Source of the DNA: a virus
Reading direction: 5' to 3' (one strand)
Virus record (IMG/VR): IMGVR_UViG_3300032093_000370
Location: 1 to 37,877 of that record
Length of the DNA: 37,877 nucleotides
Shown: positions 24,182 through 32,186 of the stretch, one piece after another
Position numbering within the stretch: position 1 is the stretch's first letter
Layout: every line of letters begins with the position of its first letter
Program-made: the position numbers and the translations under genes
The notes under the pieces: model-generated
The model's database searches: none
What the model was told of the DNA's origin: nothing
The model's input: the letters and a program-made list of their open reading frames with translations, nothing else

Positions 24182-24389
24182 TTTCAAGTTGTTTTAGTTG
24201 TTGTTCGTCAATTTTAGGTAAGTAAAAAGCAATGATTGAATCGTTATTATACGCCCAACCAGTGCCATTAAAAGTTTCCAAGTGTTTTTTACCATCTTTA
24301 CGAACAACTAAATATCGTCCGTATTCAATAGTGTTTTTAAACTCAGGTGTGTTGATGTACCTTACAGGCTTGAGTATAGGAAATTCCAT
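24174..24389 (-). CDS. Hypothetical protein (71 aa)
   Basis: Beta-rich small protein: RYLVVRKDGKKHLETFNGTGWAYN split around the DGK turn, then IIAFYLPKID. Similar small proteins fill accessory regions of Bacteroidota phages. No assigned role. Confidence 0.65.
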   Translation of the reverse strand: MEFPILKPVRYINTPEFKNTIEYGRYLVVRKDGKKHLETFNGTGWAYNNDSIIAFYLPKIDEQQLKQLENE

Positions 24390-24396
24390 AAGAATG

Positions 24397-24807
24397 TTAC
24401 TTTTTAGACTCTTCTTCGTTTCTTCTATTACACTCAGTTTCAGCTTCTTGTAGTGTTTTGAATACGTCTAGTTCATACCAAACAGTACCTGAGCCTATGC
24501 CTGTAGCAGTAACCATGTATCTAACTTCCAGCTTTCTATGTTGAGGATTTTGCTCATAATATTCTTCGGAATATTTTTCGACAGCTATTTTACCTATTTT
24601 GGTGTTTTTATAGGAAACTTTCCATTTATCGGGAAGCCAGTGAGTTTTACCTCCGCTGCCCCTACAATCTGTGCATTGAAAATAATTATCTTCTACGATA
24701 ACTTCACCTTTTCCTTTACAGGATTTACAGGGAACCCATTCTTCTTTGTTATACTTTTGTATGATAAACACTCTATCACCTAGTGAGAATTTTGTTTTTA
24801 TGTTCAT
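24397..24807 (-). CDS. DnaJ-type zinc-finger protein (136 aa)
   Basis: Residues 23-50 hold CKSCKGKGEV and CTDCRGSGGK, two C-x-x-C-x-G-x-G modules of the DnaJ central zinc finger, without a J domain. Isolated modules like this bind zinc and often unfolded or partner proteins. The rest is beta-rich. Leader AATAAAAACT before the ATG. Confidence 0.7.
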   Translation of the reverse strand: MNIKTKFSLGDRVFIIQKYNKEEWVPCKSCKGKGEVIVEDNYFQCTDCRGSGGKTHWLPDKWKVSYKNTKIGKIAVEKYSEEYYEQNPQHRKLEVRYMVTATGIGSGTVWYELDVFKTLQEAETECNRRNEEESKK

Positions 24808-24812
24808 AGTTT

Positions 24813-25016
24813 TTATTTATTAAAAATTCTGAAGTACAACAGCAAGAGAGCAACAAAGGTGAGAAAAGGAGTAATTAGCCACAGTTGAAGAATGTCTCCT
24901 ATTGTTACTAATGTAGCTCCGAAGAAATTCCACTTAAATTGAACTAAGTAGGGTATTCCAAATCCTATCAAAACAAATAAGATTGAAAATAAGATTATTT
25001 TGAGTTTTTCTCTCAT
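24813..25016 (-). CDS. Small membrane protein (67 aa)
   Basis: Two hydrophobic helices: IILFSILFVLIGFGIPYL (about 8-25) and LWLITPFLTFVALLLLYF (about 45-62), basic at both ends. Leader AATAAAAACT before the ATG. No family recognised. Confidence 0.65.
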   Translation of the reverse strand: MREKLKIILFSILFVLIGFGIPYLVQFKWNFFGATLVTIGDILQLWLITPFLTFVALLLLYFRIFNK

Positions 25017-25041
25017 AGTTTTTATTGTTTAGGTTGAATGA

Positions 25042-25560
25042 TTAATCGACATGAATCCATGTTTTTTTATTTATTATTTTTTGTATACAACTAATGTTTA
25101 CACCATATTCACAAGAAAGTTGTTTATATGTATATTTTTTAGATATATATTTTTCACGAATTTGTTTTACTTTTTCTTCTGTCATTTTGGAGTTCCATCT
25201 TTTTTCTCCTAAATGGTTTTCTTGTAATCTGTTTTCATAAGCATGTATTTGATTTTCTGATTTAGTAACCCACTCAAGGTTTTCAACCACGTTATCAGTT
25301 TTTATTCCATTTTTATGATTTACTTGAGGTTTGTTTTCAAAATTTGGAATAAAAGCATCAGCAATTAATCTATGAATAAGATGTGTTTTTGCTTTTTTAT
25401 TTTTGTATAACACAACATGGTTATAACCATTTAATAAAACTTTTTTAAGAAAGTACTCTCCAGATTTGTTATACTTAGATTTGTTTGTAGATTTCACATT
25501 CCCATAATTTGAAATGTAATAAAGATTTTCATAACCTTTAATTTCCTTCCATATTTCCAT
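25042..25560 (-). CDS. HNH homing endonuclease with NUMOD4 domain (172 aa)
   Basis: IWKEIKGYENLYYISNYGN is NUMOD4; HLIHRLIADAFI and QVNHKNGIKTDNVVENLEW form the HNH site; YKQLSCEYGVNISCIQKIIN is the C-terminal helix-turn-helix. Paralogue of the 22400-23002 nuclease but clearly diverged and much more AT-rich, so the two arrived separately or long ago. A 60-nt AT-rich spacer precedes the gene. Confidence 0.9.
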   Translation of the reverse strand: MEIWKEIKGYENLYYISNYGNVKSTNKSKYNKSGEYFLKKVLLNGYNHVVLYKNKKAKTHLIHRLIADAFIPNFENKPQVNHKNGIKTDNVVENLEWVTKSENQIHAYENRLQENHLGEKRWNSKMTEEKVKQIREKYISKKYTYKQLSCEYGVNISCIQKIINKKTWIHVD

Positions 25561-25622
25561 ATTTTTATAATTTTATACAAAGATAAGAAATTATATTTGA
25601 ATAATAATTACTTTGGATAAAT

Positions 25623-25904
25623 TTATTTTTTGCATATGATAACCCCGTTTGGATAATTTTCTTCGTGGAAAGACTTATCTTTTAATTTCCTCGGTAAGAC
25701 AACCGCATTTAAAAGTTTGTCATGAAGTGTATCCCAACTCTCCTCAACAGGAAGTATTGTCGCTGATTCTAAAACTCTTTTATAAAAAGCTTCTTCTGCT
25801 AATAAAACTCCTATTGTAAAAGAGCGGAGTGCTTCCGTGTGTTGAAGCTGTTCTATCTTAGCTTCAATCTCTTGTCTGGTTTCTTCTGTTATGTAGAATT
25901 TCAT
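25623..25904 (-). CDS. Hypothetical protein (93 aa)
   Basis: MKFYITEETRQEIEAKIEQL followed by EALRSFTIGVLLAEEAFYK and VEESWDTLHDKL. Helical N-terminal half; similar proteins occur widely in Bacteroidota phages without known function. Overlaps the upstream gene by 4 nt. Confidence 0.65.
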   Translation of the reverse strand: MKFYITEETRQEIEAKIEQLQHTEALRSFTIGVLLAEEAFYKRVLESATILPVEESWDTLHDKLLNAVVLPRKLKDKSFHEENYPNGVIICKK

Positions 25905-26161
25905 CTTACTTTTATTTTATTTACTCGACATTTCCCTGTTTCCATAATTGCTCTATAACGAATTTCAAAATCAGGGTTATTTAATCTAAGTTCCCAATCT
26001 TTACCCCATCGTAAACTATTATAGTAACCTTTCCATTTATATAACATTGTATTAAATTTTTCTTGATACTTAAGTGCAGTTTCTTCACTTTCAGTTACAA
26101 ATAAATTTATAACATGGTGGTTATCCCAAGCACCTTCTGAATATGATACTAAGTACATCAT
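25901..26161 (-). CDS. Hypothetical protein (86 aa)
   Basis: MMYLVSYSEGAWDNHHVINL and FVTESEETALKYQEKFN: an EAL-like small alpha/beta protein pattern seen in phage accessory regions. No known function. Confidence 0.65.
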   Translation of the reverse strand: MMYLVSYSEGAWDNHHVINLFVTESEETALKYQEKFNTMLYKWKGYYNSLRWGKDWELRLNNPDFEIRYRAIMETGKCRVNKIKVR

Positions 26162-26219
26162 AGTTTTCTTTCGTTGTAAAGTTTGGCAAAATCCGACACT
26201 GCTATAAAGACAGCTTTTA

Positions 26220-26435
26220 TTACGTTAATCTAGTTGTTCTTCTCCAAAACACATTTACTGAGTCAGTGTAAGGAGTACCGCATACTGTACAAGTTACTAC
26301 TCTTGTTGAGTTTGTAGTGTTCTGCAGCACATAAAGAGAATCCTCTTCTGACTTTGCTTTACTTATAGTAGAGTCAATTACCATAAAGGTATAATTGCTG
26401 CATTTTGAGCATCTTATTTGAGGTTCGTTATTCAT
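26220..26435 (-). CDS. Zinc-ribbon protein (71 aa)
   Basis: Two CxxC knuckles, IRCSKCSNY near residue 9 and VTCTVCGTP near residue 50, form a zinc ribbon. Such small ribbons often bind nucleic acid or a polymerase. The ATG lies inside the end of the previous gene. Confidence 0.7.
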   Translation of the reverse strand: MNNEPQIRCSKCSNYTFMVIDSTISKAKSEEDSLYVLQNTTNSTRVVTCTVCGTPYTDSVNVFWRRTTRLT

Positions 26436-26607
26436 CTTCTTTGGATTGAAATTTTATTTTGCCAGTATAGGTATCTACTAGCTTCCATTTGATTTTGTTT
26501 TCTCTACACCAATTGATATACGCATGGTATTCGGGGTCTAGTGTAGAATTAAAAGTGGCGCAGTATTTCTCTGCGCCACTACTAAAGATTTTGTAAAACT
26601 TGAACAT
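26428..26607 (-). CDS. Small protein between SF2 helicase and zinc-ribbon gene (59 aa)
   Basis: MFKFYKIFSSGAEKYCATFN ... YINWCRENKIKWKLVD. Its ATG shares bases with the helicase stop (TAATG) and its stop overlaps the next ATG, so it is probably translated by coupling. A perfect 10-bp inverted repeat lies within its 5' part. No domain recognised. Confidence 0.6.
   Translation of the reverse strand: MFKFYKIFSSGAEKYCATFNSTLDPEYHAYINWCRENKIKWKLVDTYTGKIKFQSKEDE
26554..26580 (-). repeat. 10-bp perfect inverted repeat inside a coding region
   Basis: AGTGGCGCAG, 7-nt spacer, CTGCGCCACT, followed on the minus strand by TTTTAATTC. The RNA would form a terminator-like hairpin 30 nt into the 59-aa gene, where it could attenuate transcription leaving the helicase gene. 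Confidence 0.6.
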
Positions 26608-27728
26608 TAGTTTCGATAAGTTATTCGTGATGAGTCAATTGACTTTAAGCCTTCTTTTACCCATTCTTCATCTATAGTTCCTTTATAGTAAAGAATGTGT
26701 ACTGTGGCTATTTGGTCAGTAGATAAACGCAAAGCTCTGCCTATCTTTTGTAAAGGCTTATGCTCTGAAGCATAACTGTGAGTAATGACTACATTCTTTA
26801 GATTGGGAATGTTAATACCCTCACTAATTTGTTCTATAGCCCCTAAGATGCGAATTTCTCCAGATTTAAATTTGTCCATAATCTGTCTGTTTACACTTGG
26901 GCTATTAAAGCTAGTGTGGAAGTTCCTGAACATTCTACTGCATTGTTCTTGCGTAGAAGTAAACACAAGCACTTTTTCATCTTCTGGAATAGAGTTGATT
27001 ACTTGCCGGAGAAGAATATCTTTTGACTTAAATTGCTTAATCTTAGATAAACGGGTTATTCGTAGTCTTTTAAGATCTTGGTATATCATTCCGATAGTTT
27101 TTGAATCTCCCATTCTTTGATAGGTATCTATTTCATATTCCAAAGAAGATATCTTGTTTGATAAGAAAGAGTACATATTTATTTCGCTTGTTTTCTTTCC
27201 AGACATAGTATCTAAGTTCCGTTCAGAAGACAGCTCAATACCCCACAGATGAATGTTTACTTGGTTTAGAAGTTTATCTTCTATTGCTTTGTTTAAATCG
27301 TACACATAGCGAATAGGATATACTTCATGCATCATTTGGTACTTCTCACCTTTTTTGAACTTAGGAGGAGTGCCTGTAAGCCCTAATACTTTACCGGCTA
27401 TATTGTCAGTAAAGTCTTTATGGCTTAGTTTTAGATTGTGGGCTTCGTCAAAAATGATACAAGAGTATTCTTTGGGGTTATGTCTAAGAACAGACCTATA
27501 AGTAGTAAACTCTATGTCTAAGTCAGAGAACTTATGATTGTTCAGTTCTTCTTGCCAGCTATGTTTTAACGCAGTCTTAGGTACTACTACCAATGCTTTT
27601 CCTTTTACCTTTCTCAGGTATTTAAGTCCAAGCATTGTTTTGCCTGTGCCCATAGTCATGTGCACTCCAGAGCGGTCATGCATCAAAATTGCTTTTAATG
27701 CTTGCTCTTGTATCTCAGATTTGGTCAT
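26607..27728 (-). CDS. SF2 helicase, SNF2/DEAD-like (373 aa)
   Basis: Compact SF2 core: motif I MTMGTGKTMLG, Ia VVVPKTALKHSW, motif II IIFDEAHNLK, motif III GLTGTPPK, motif IV VLVFTSTQEQ, motif V ISEGINIPNLKNV and motif VI QKIGRALRL. Such short SNF2-like helicases are constant members of crAss-like replication gene sets. No extra domains. Overlaps the hydrolase gene by 4 nt at its start. Confidence 0.9.
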   Translation of the reverse strand: MTKSEIQEQALKAILMHDRSGVHMTMGTGKTMLGLKYLRKVKGKALVVVPKTALKHSWQEELNNHKFSDLDIEFTTYRSVLRHNPKEYSCIIFDEAHNLKLSHKDFTDNIAGKVLGLTGTPPKFKKGEKYQMMHEVYPIRYVYDLNKAIEDKLLNQVNIHLWGIELSSERNLDTMSGKKTSEINMYSFLSNKISSLEYEIDTYQRMGDSKTIGMIYQDLKRLRITRLSKIKQFKSKDILLRQVINSIPEDEKVLVFTSTQEQCSRMFRNFHTSFNSPSVNRQIMDKFKSGEIRILGAIEQISEGINIPNLKNVVITHSYASEHKPLQKIGRALRLSTDQIATVHILYYKGTIDEEWVKEGLKSIDSSRITYRN

Positions 27729-28228
27729 TGCATTGTTTTTAGGATAGAGACATATTCTCCAGGAGCAGCATATACTCCGTCAATATTTTTCAAATAGTGA
27801 TTTTGAACGTGAATATAACACAAAATATTATCTCGGTAAGTAGAATAAGAAGCATGGCCTCTGTGTTCTCCTTTTACGTATTTGCATTTATGATACTTTA
27901 TGCCAAACAAGTTTTTGTTTTCTTTGGCTATATCAGACTTGTAATTAGAGGATTCTATTTTGGCTTGAGCTATTGCTACTGCAGGCATTATGCACCCGTA
28001 ATGAGTAAGCGCATGAGACAAAGCAGAGTCAGTTAATTCGACATCTTTTTCTATTACTGAGTCGTTTTGCATCCAAACAATTTTTGGTACTTCAATAACA
28101 GTTTTTGTTACTTTCATAACTGCTGCTGCCAATACAAAGTTAAGAATTAAGCTTAACCCTAACAATACTTTCCATTTTACCGGAGAGTATTTGCGAAAAT
28201 TTAGTTCTGAGTCGAGTTTGTATATCAT
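27725..28228 (-). CDS. Membrane-anchored peptidoglycan hydrolase, glucosaminidase (GH73)-like (167 aa)
   Basis: N-terminal membrane helix (residues 20-40, VLLGLSLILNFVLAAAVM), then AIAQAKIESSNYKSDIAKEN, NLFGIKYHKCKY and YSTYRDNILCYIHVQNHYL, the A-Q-x-x-x-E-S-x-x ... NLFGIK ... pattern of GH73-type beta-N-acetylglucosaminidases. The Glu in AKIES is the expected catalytic acid. It would cleave the cell wall from the membrane, as a signal-anchor endolysin in lysis or a local wall-remodelling enzyme. Confidence 0.8.
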   Translation of the reverse strand: MIYKLDSELNFRKYSPVKWKVLLGLSLILNFVLAAAVMKVTKTVIEVPKIVWMQNDSVIEKDVELTDSALSHALTHYGCIMPAVAIAQAKIESSNYKSDIAKENKNLFGIKYHKCKYVKGEHRGHASYSTYRDNILCYIHVQNHYLKNIDGVYAAPGEYVSILKTMQ

Positions 28229-28236
28229 AGGTTTAG

Positions 28237-28740
28237 TTACATGAATCCTTCTTCTGCCATACTTGTGTATTTTACTGAATCTTCTCGATACAGAATAATA
28301 TGGTCTAGCAATCTTATATCGAACAAATCTAAAGCACTTTTTAGTTTCTTTGTTATGTCTATGTCTTGAGAGGAAGGTTTGGGGTTTCCTGAAGGGTGAT
28401 TATGGGCAAGGATAACTGCAGATGCATTCGTTAAAATAGCTTTTGCGGTTATCTTAGTTATGTCTACTATCGTCCCTGAGTTTGAGCCGGAGCTAACTTG
28501 ATAAATGCCTAATACTTCGTTTCTTTTAGATAAAGTAGCACACAGGCAGATTTCTTTTAAATCTATACAGCTTTCAAAATGAGGACTTAAAATCTCTACT
28601 GCATTTTGAGAAGTTCGTATAAACATAGAAGTTTGATTTCTTGAATATACAAGTGCTAACTCATTAGCCTGTAAAAGAGGTACTATTTGGTCAGATAGTT
28701 TTTTGTATGTTTTATTCTTTGATGGATAGAATGTTCTCAT
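28237..28740 (-). CDS. RadC/JAB-domain (MPN+) protein (167 aa)
   Basis: The metal-binding JAMM motif is clear: NEVLGIYQVSSGSNSGTIVD and ILAHNHPSGNPKPSSQDID, giving E ... H-x-H-P-S-G ... S-x-x-D, followed by LLDHIIL. This is the RadC family found in bacteria, prophages and conjugative elements, a probable metallo-hydrolase of uncertain target. It is not needed for RadA-type repair despite the name. Transcribed alone, between two terminator/leader junctions. Confidence 0.88.
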   Translation of the reverse strand: MRTFYPSKNKTYKKLSDQIVPLLQANELALVYSRNQTSMFIRTSQNAVEILSPHFESCIDLKEICLCATLSKRNEVLGIYQVSSGSNSGTIVDITKITAKAILTNASAVILAHNHPSGNPKPSSQDIDITKKLKSALDLFDIRLLDHIILYREDSVKYTSMAEEGFM

Positions 28741-28764
28741 AGTTCGTTAGCTAATTAATTTCCC

Positions 28765-28804
28765 AATAGAAAAAAAGCCCCAAGTATTTCTACTCAGGGC
28801 TTCT
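28765..28804 (-). terminator. Rho-independent terminator before the RadC-like gene
   Basis: Minus strand AAGCCCTGAGTA, 4-nt loop, TACTTGGGGCTT followed by TTTTTTCTATTGGG. Placed right after the 128-aa gene stop and about 30 nt before the RadC-like ATG. Confidence 0.85.
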
Positions 28805-28809
28805 GTGAC

Positions 28810-29196
28810 CTACCTCCACACAACTTGAGGGTAGGGCTGGTAAGAGACTTGCTTTTCTCGAGCAAACTCTCTTAAATGGGTAATCCAACGAGAACCCCTT
28901 TTTTCAAAGGTTTTCTTTGTTGGGCGAGTAATCCAGCTCGTTACCTTTACTGGCTTCATTTCTGAAGCTCGCTCAGACAAATGTAGTTCAACATTAACCT
29001 GTCCTTTTTCTGTAAGGACATTGTTGATGGTTAAGCTGTCAAACATTTGTTCCACCTCTCTTTGAATCAAGAAGTCAAGCTTCTTTTGTGCAGAAAGCAA
29101 AGGACGTGCTGGAACACTTCTAAAGGCTTTTGTGTGGCTGAAATCTACCTTCTCGTAGATTTTCTGCCCGATTTTGGTGATTTTTCTTGTTCTCAT
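28810..29196 (-). CDS. Basic hypothetical protein (128 aa)
   Basis: Rich in Lys and Arg with no recognised motif (RKITKIGQKIYEKVDFSH; RPTKKTFEKRGSRWITHLRE). Possibly a nucleic-acid-binding protein. It lies between two terminators, so is expressed as a single gene. Confidence 0.6.
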   Translation of the reverse strand: MRTRKITKIGQKIYEKVDFSHTKAFRSVPARPLLSAQKKLDFLIQREVEQMFDSLTINNVLTEKGQVNVELHLSERASEMKPVKVTSWITRPTKKTFEKRGSRWITHLREFAREKQVSYQPYPQVVWR

Positions 29197-29225
29197 CTGT
29201 GTGAAAGATTGGTACAGAAAAGAAA

Positions 29226-29275
29226 AGAAAAAAATCCCCTATAAAAGAGTTTATTGGGTCACTATAACCCAATCA
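29226..29275 (-). terminator. Terminator-like hairpin overlapping a gene end
   Basis: Minus strand ACCCAATAAA pairs with TTTATAGGGG around CTCT, followed by ATTTTTTTCTTTTC. The left arm contains the end of the upstream gene. The leader CTTTTCTTTTCTGTACC follows, as at other hairpin junctions. Confidence 0.6.
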
Positions 29276-29646
29276 TAAAAAATAAACACATACTTACTGT
29301 TTTGGTCTTTACAAAGAATTCCATTGTCTTTTACTACTAATCCAGTAGCATCAATATCTTTTATGTTTGGTACTTTTTTCCCTACTAATGATTTAAGATG
29401 CATCTGTATTTTCTCAATCTTTTCTTTTTGATTATAAAAAGAATGAGATAGAACAATAGAGTTTTTAGTAGGTATGTGAAGGTGTTCTACGCACCTATAC
29501 ACTTTTTTCTTATTGCCTGTATTGGGATAGCTGAGTAAAACACTATACTCAGCTATCCGGCTACAAGTTACAGGTTGGTTGTTTTTATTTACCCTGTCAA
29601 GATAACATTCGCAAAACTTTAGCTTCGGTAATTTTTCACCGTTCAT
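29251..29646 (-). CDS. Hypothetical protein (131 aa)
   Basis: Contains FCECYLDRVNKNNQP and TCSRIAEYSVLLSY, then YRCVEHLH: C-x-C ... C ... C-x-x-H is a possible zinc site. The C-terminal half has a helix (QKEKIEKIQMHLKSL) and beta strands. No family recognised. Confidence 0.6.
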   Translation of the reverse strand: MNGEKLPKLKFCECYLDRVNKNNQPVTCSRIAEYSVLLSYPNTGNKKKVYRCVEHLHIPTKNSIVLSHSFYNQKEKIEKIQMHLKSLVGKKVPNIKDIDATGLVVKDNGILCKDQNSKYVFIFYDWVIVTQ

Positions 29647-29662
29647 GGTTTTGCAAATTAAG

Positions 29663-29851
29663 TTAATCTTCTTCTAAAATTTCTAAATCGTCTTCATCTG
29701 CTTTGTACAAAAGAGTTAAGTCGTCCAAAAGATAAGTCTGTTGACCGGCTCCTTCTACTTTGACAGTAGCTACATTCCTTCTAGGATCTACTTTGAGGAC
29801 TATTCCTTTTTCCCCAAAATTGTCTTGGACTCTATCTCCAGATTCAAACAT
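29663..29851 (-). CDS. Small SH3/KOW-like protein (62 aa)
   Basis: GDRVQDNFGEKGIVLKVDPR and NVATVKVEGAGQQTYLLDDL make the pattern of a KOW/SH3-like barrel (GDRV ... G-x-V-x-x-V-D). Acidic tail DEDDLEILEED. May bind nucleic acid or RNA polymerase like a mini NusG KOW, but this is only pattern-based. Confidence 0.6.
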   Translation of the reverse strand: MFESGDRVQDNFGEKGIVLKVDPRRNVATVKVEGAGQQTYLLDDLTLLYKADEDDLEILEED

Positions 29852-29856
29852 AGTTT

Positions 29857-30177
29857 TTATTCAAGTTCGTAATCGTCTTCTGAATCTTCTGATTCTTCTG
29901 ATTCTTCAGCGATGGCTTCTGCTTCTGCAATATCTAAAGGTTCAATCTCTTGCCAATAGATGAATTTGTTTACGAATAGCTGAGTAAGATTTTCTTGTAT
30001 CTGATATATATCTTCAGTAGAAAGTTCTTCTTTTAAAAAAGATTCCCAAGGATATTTTGCCGCATCAACTTTATCATATAATGCAAGATTTACTACATAT
30101 TTAGCGGCATTTTGCTCTAAAAAGAATAAAGACTGAGATATGATTATCCCACTTATTTCATAAGTAACTAAATGCAT
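29857..30177 (-). CDS. Hypothetical protein with acidic tail (106 aa)
   Basis: The last 25 residues are Glu/Asp/Ser-rich (EESEESEDSEDDYELE), similar to DNA-mimic tails. The rest is helical (DIYQIQENLTQLFVNKF). Overlaps no gene. Function unknown. Confidence 0.6.
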   Translation of the reverse strand: MHLVTYEISGIIISQSLFFLEQNAAKYVVNLALYDKVDAAKYPWESFLKEELSTEDIYQIQENLTQLFVNKFIYWQEIEPLDIAEAEAIAEESEESEDSEDDYELE

Positions 30178-30178
30178 G

Positions 30179-30382
30179 TTAAAATTGAGGGAACTTAAAC
30201 CCTTTTTTAGCAGTAAACTGAGGATGTGTTTTCCTCATTCTGTCTCGCCATTGTGCTTTGGCAATTTTAAGTTCCATCTTTTCTTTTTCTGTCTTTTTGA
30301 ATACTTCAAAAGTAGGAATTTCTTCTTTTTTGAATACTCGGACAAAAACTGGTTTTTCTTTAGTTATTTCTTTTGTGTTCAT
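30179..30382 (-). CDS. Basic hypothetical protein (67 aa)
   Basis: MNTKEITKEKPVFVRVFKKE ... KMELKIAKAQWRDRMRKTHP. The ATG at 30382 follows the upstream gene closely; the longer frame to 30493 overlaps it and is rejected. Highly basic helix may bind RNA or DNA. No family recognised. Confidence 0.6.
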   Translation of the reverse strand: MNTKEITKEKPVFVRVFKKEEIPTFEVFKKTEKEKMELKIAKAQWRDRMRKTHPQFTAKKGFKFPQF

Positions 30383-30384
30383 GT

Positions 30385-30549
30385 TTAGTGAGTTAAATAA
30401 TAGGTAGTTAATGCGGTTACAATTATTGCCAGTACAAAATAGAACGCTTCTACTTTCGTTTGTCTTGTGCTTTTTTTGGGGTCGTAAAGACAAACACCTG
30501 CTAAAAATGCTACTGTAAACAGAGCAAGGAAGGCTAAAAAGATTTTCAT
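30385..30549 (-). CDS. Two-helix membrane protein (54 aa)
   Basis: ATG at 30549 forms ATGA with the pcfJ-like stop. Residues 1-20 (MKIFLAFLALFTVAFLAGVC) and 36-52 (FYFVLAIIVTALTTYYL) are hydrophobic, joined by the basic loop DPKKSTRQTK, so the protein would be a hairpin in the membrane. Short enough to be missed by most callers. No family recognised. Confidence 0.6.
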   Translation of the reverse strand: MKIFLAFLALFTVAFLAGVCLYDPKKSTRQTKVEAFYFVLAIIVTALTTYYLTH

Positions 30550-31781
30550 TGTTTATGTTTTTTTAGTAGTTTAGGTAATTGAGTTTCTACAACTGATACT
30601 ATTGTATCGTGATGTTCTGTTTTTTGATTGCAAGCTCCATAAGCTTGATAAACGCGCTTTGCTTTAAGGTCATAAGCAATAGTCTCTAAAGGCTTGTCAT
30701 CTATAGATGATGTAAGAACTAACAAATCTGATTCTTTGTAATAAGCATTTGTAAACACACAATGATGCATCTTTATTTCTTCATTGAAAAAGTCATCTAC
30801 TGATTTTAAGGGAACAATCTTTATTCCTTCGTGGTCAATAATTAGGTTTTCAAACTTACTGATTCTTTTCAAATACTGTGGATTAAAAGCACGTTCTTCT
30901 TCTAGTTTTTCTTTTAGTTGTGCTTTTCTTTTTCTTTTGAGGTACTTGTCGTGTTCTTTTCGAAGGTTTTTAGGAAAAAGATATTTAGGGCTTCGTATGT
31001 CTTTACCGGCAAACTCAAGCAAATCTATGTAATCTGTCCAAAGAGAATAGCTTTCAATTTCATAATCATGTCTCATAGCTATTCTTATTTGAGGCCAGTA
31101 TCTGTCAAGTTTATAAGCTCGAGATAAAATGTGGCCATATCCATTTTTGAGCAGTATTTCGTACTTAGGATTAACGAATACTTGACTAATAAATTCATCT
31201 AAGTTGTTTCTCCCCCACTCTCCATAAAATCCTCTTTTTTCAAGTTCTGGATGAATGTTTAGATAAGGGTAAACATCTGCTTGCAAGAAAGTACATTGTG
31301 AGCCTTTAAAGAGTTTTATTTCTAAAGGCGAATGCTCATACACATCATAAGAGAAATGCTTTTTCTTTTTTGATACATAGGTAATTTTTCCTTTAGTGCT
31401 AATCCAATTTTGAGCGACTTCAAATACGTGATACTTTACTTTCTTTCCAACTTTGTAAAGTTTTTGAACCCTAAAAGTACGAATAATCTGAAATTCTTCT
31501 TTTGTATCAAATACTCCAAAGTCATAAGTAGGACGATTAACGTAATTAATAACTTGAGTTTCTTTTTTGCATTTTTTACACTTGATTATCCTTTGAGTAT
31601 CTCTAAAATAAGTAGTTACTTTTTGACTATGCCCACATTCTAAACAATAGACAGTCTTATATCTTTGATAAGAATAATTCCGGTTATTTTCTATTCCCCA
31701 CTTTTTCTGTTCAGGGGTTAAAAAAGAAAGAGAGTGCCCTAGTTCGAGCACTCTCTTATGTAGTTGGGTCTTTGGTTTCAT
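30546..31781 (-). CDS. PcfJ-like protein (411 aa)
   Basis: The C-terminal half is the PcfJ domain: EIKMHHCVFTNAYYKESDLLV, then LETIAYDLKAKRVYQAYG and CNQKTEHHDTIVSVV, the M-x-H-C-V ... T-I-x-x-D ... Q-x-x-G-x-x-N pattern. The N-terminal part has a zinc ribbon, YCLECGHSQ and IKCKKCKKE. PcfJ-like proteins are common in Bacteroidota mobile elements and phages and usually follow PcfK; their molecular role is unknown. Confidence 0.85.
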   Translation of the reverse strand: MKPKTQLHKRVLELGHSLSFLTPEQKKWGIENNRNYSYQRYKTVYCLECGHSQKVTTYFRDTQRIIKCKKCKKETQVINYVNRPTYDFGVFDTKEEFQIIRTFRVQKLYKVGKKVKYHVFEVAQNWISTKGKITYVSKKKKHFSYDVYEHSPLEIKLFKGSQCTFLQADVYPYLNIHPELEKRGFYGEWGRNNLDEFISQVFVNPKYEILLKNGYGHILSRAYKLDRYWPQIRIAMRHDYEIESYSLWTDYIDLLEFAGKDIRSPKYLFPKNLRKEHDKYLKRKRKAQLKEKLEEERAFNPQYLKRISKFENLIIDHEGIKIVPLKSVDDFFNEEIKMHHCVFTNAYYKESDLLVLTSSIDDKPLETIAYDLKAKRVYQAYGACNQKTEHHDTIVSVVETQLPKLLKKHKQ

Positions 31782-32186
31782 TTAAAACAGACTTGCTTGC
31801 ACAATTTCTGGTTTTTCTGATTTAGGCTTAGTAACAGTTTTGAGTTTCTTTTTCTCTTCTGCTATTACTTCTTGGACTGCAGCTTTACGAGCTTCTGCTT
31901 TTTCTTCTTCAGTAAGCTCTACATGATGATTTACGACAACTCTACCGTTAGCTTTAGATTCTACTTTAGTTGAATCAGAGCGGTAATATTCAAACGCCAT
32001 GTCGTAGACTTCTTGGTCTGCAAATCCATTTACTCCACTTTCTTGTACTTTGTTTAAGATGTAGGATACACATGAATCTATATCCTTTTGGGGATTGTGA
32101 AACTGTGCATGAAACTCTGAATTCACGCTTGCTTCCAAAGAAAGCTTTTGCTGAATTACTTGTTTAAATTGTTCGCTTCCTTTCAT
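31782..32186 (-). CDS. PcfK-like protein with C-terminal QASLF tip (134 aa)
   Basis: Residues 1-75 match PcfK: QFKQVIQQKL, DIDSCVSYILNKVQESG and FADQEVYDMAFEYYRSD. The C-terminal third is charged and ends VQASLF, close to the QL[SD]LF pentapeptide that binds the bacterial sliding clamp. It overlaps both neighbours and lies in the PcfK-PcfJ order typical of Bacteroidota elements. Function of PcfK is not established. Confidence 0.8.
   Translation of the reverse strand: MKGSEQFKQVIQQKLSLEASVNSEFHAQFHNPQKDIDSCVSYILNKVQESGVNGFADQEVYDMAFEYYRSDSTKVESKANGRVVVNHHVELTEEEKAEARKAAVQEVIAEEKKKLKTVTKPKSEKPEIVQASLF

Noticed and set aside
26162-26230. Frame coding VIKAVFIAVSDFAKLYNERKL ending in ATGA before 26161
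   Set aside because: Looks protein-like and ends at a coupled stop, but has no ATG; GTG would give only 13 aa. Too weak to list.
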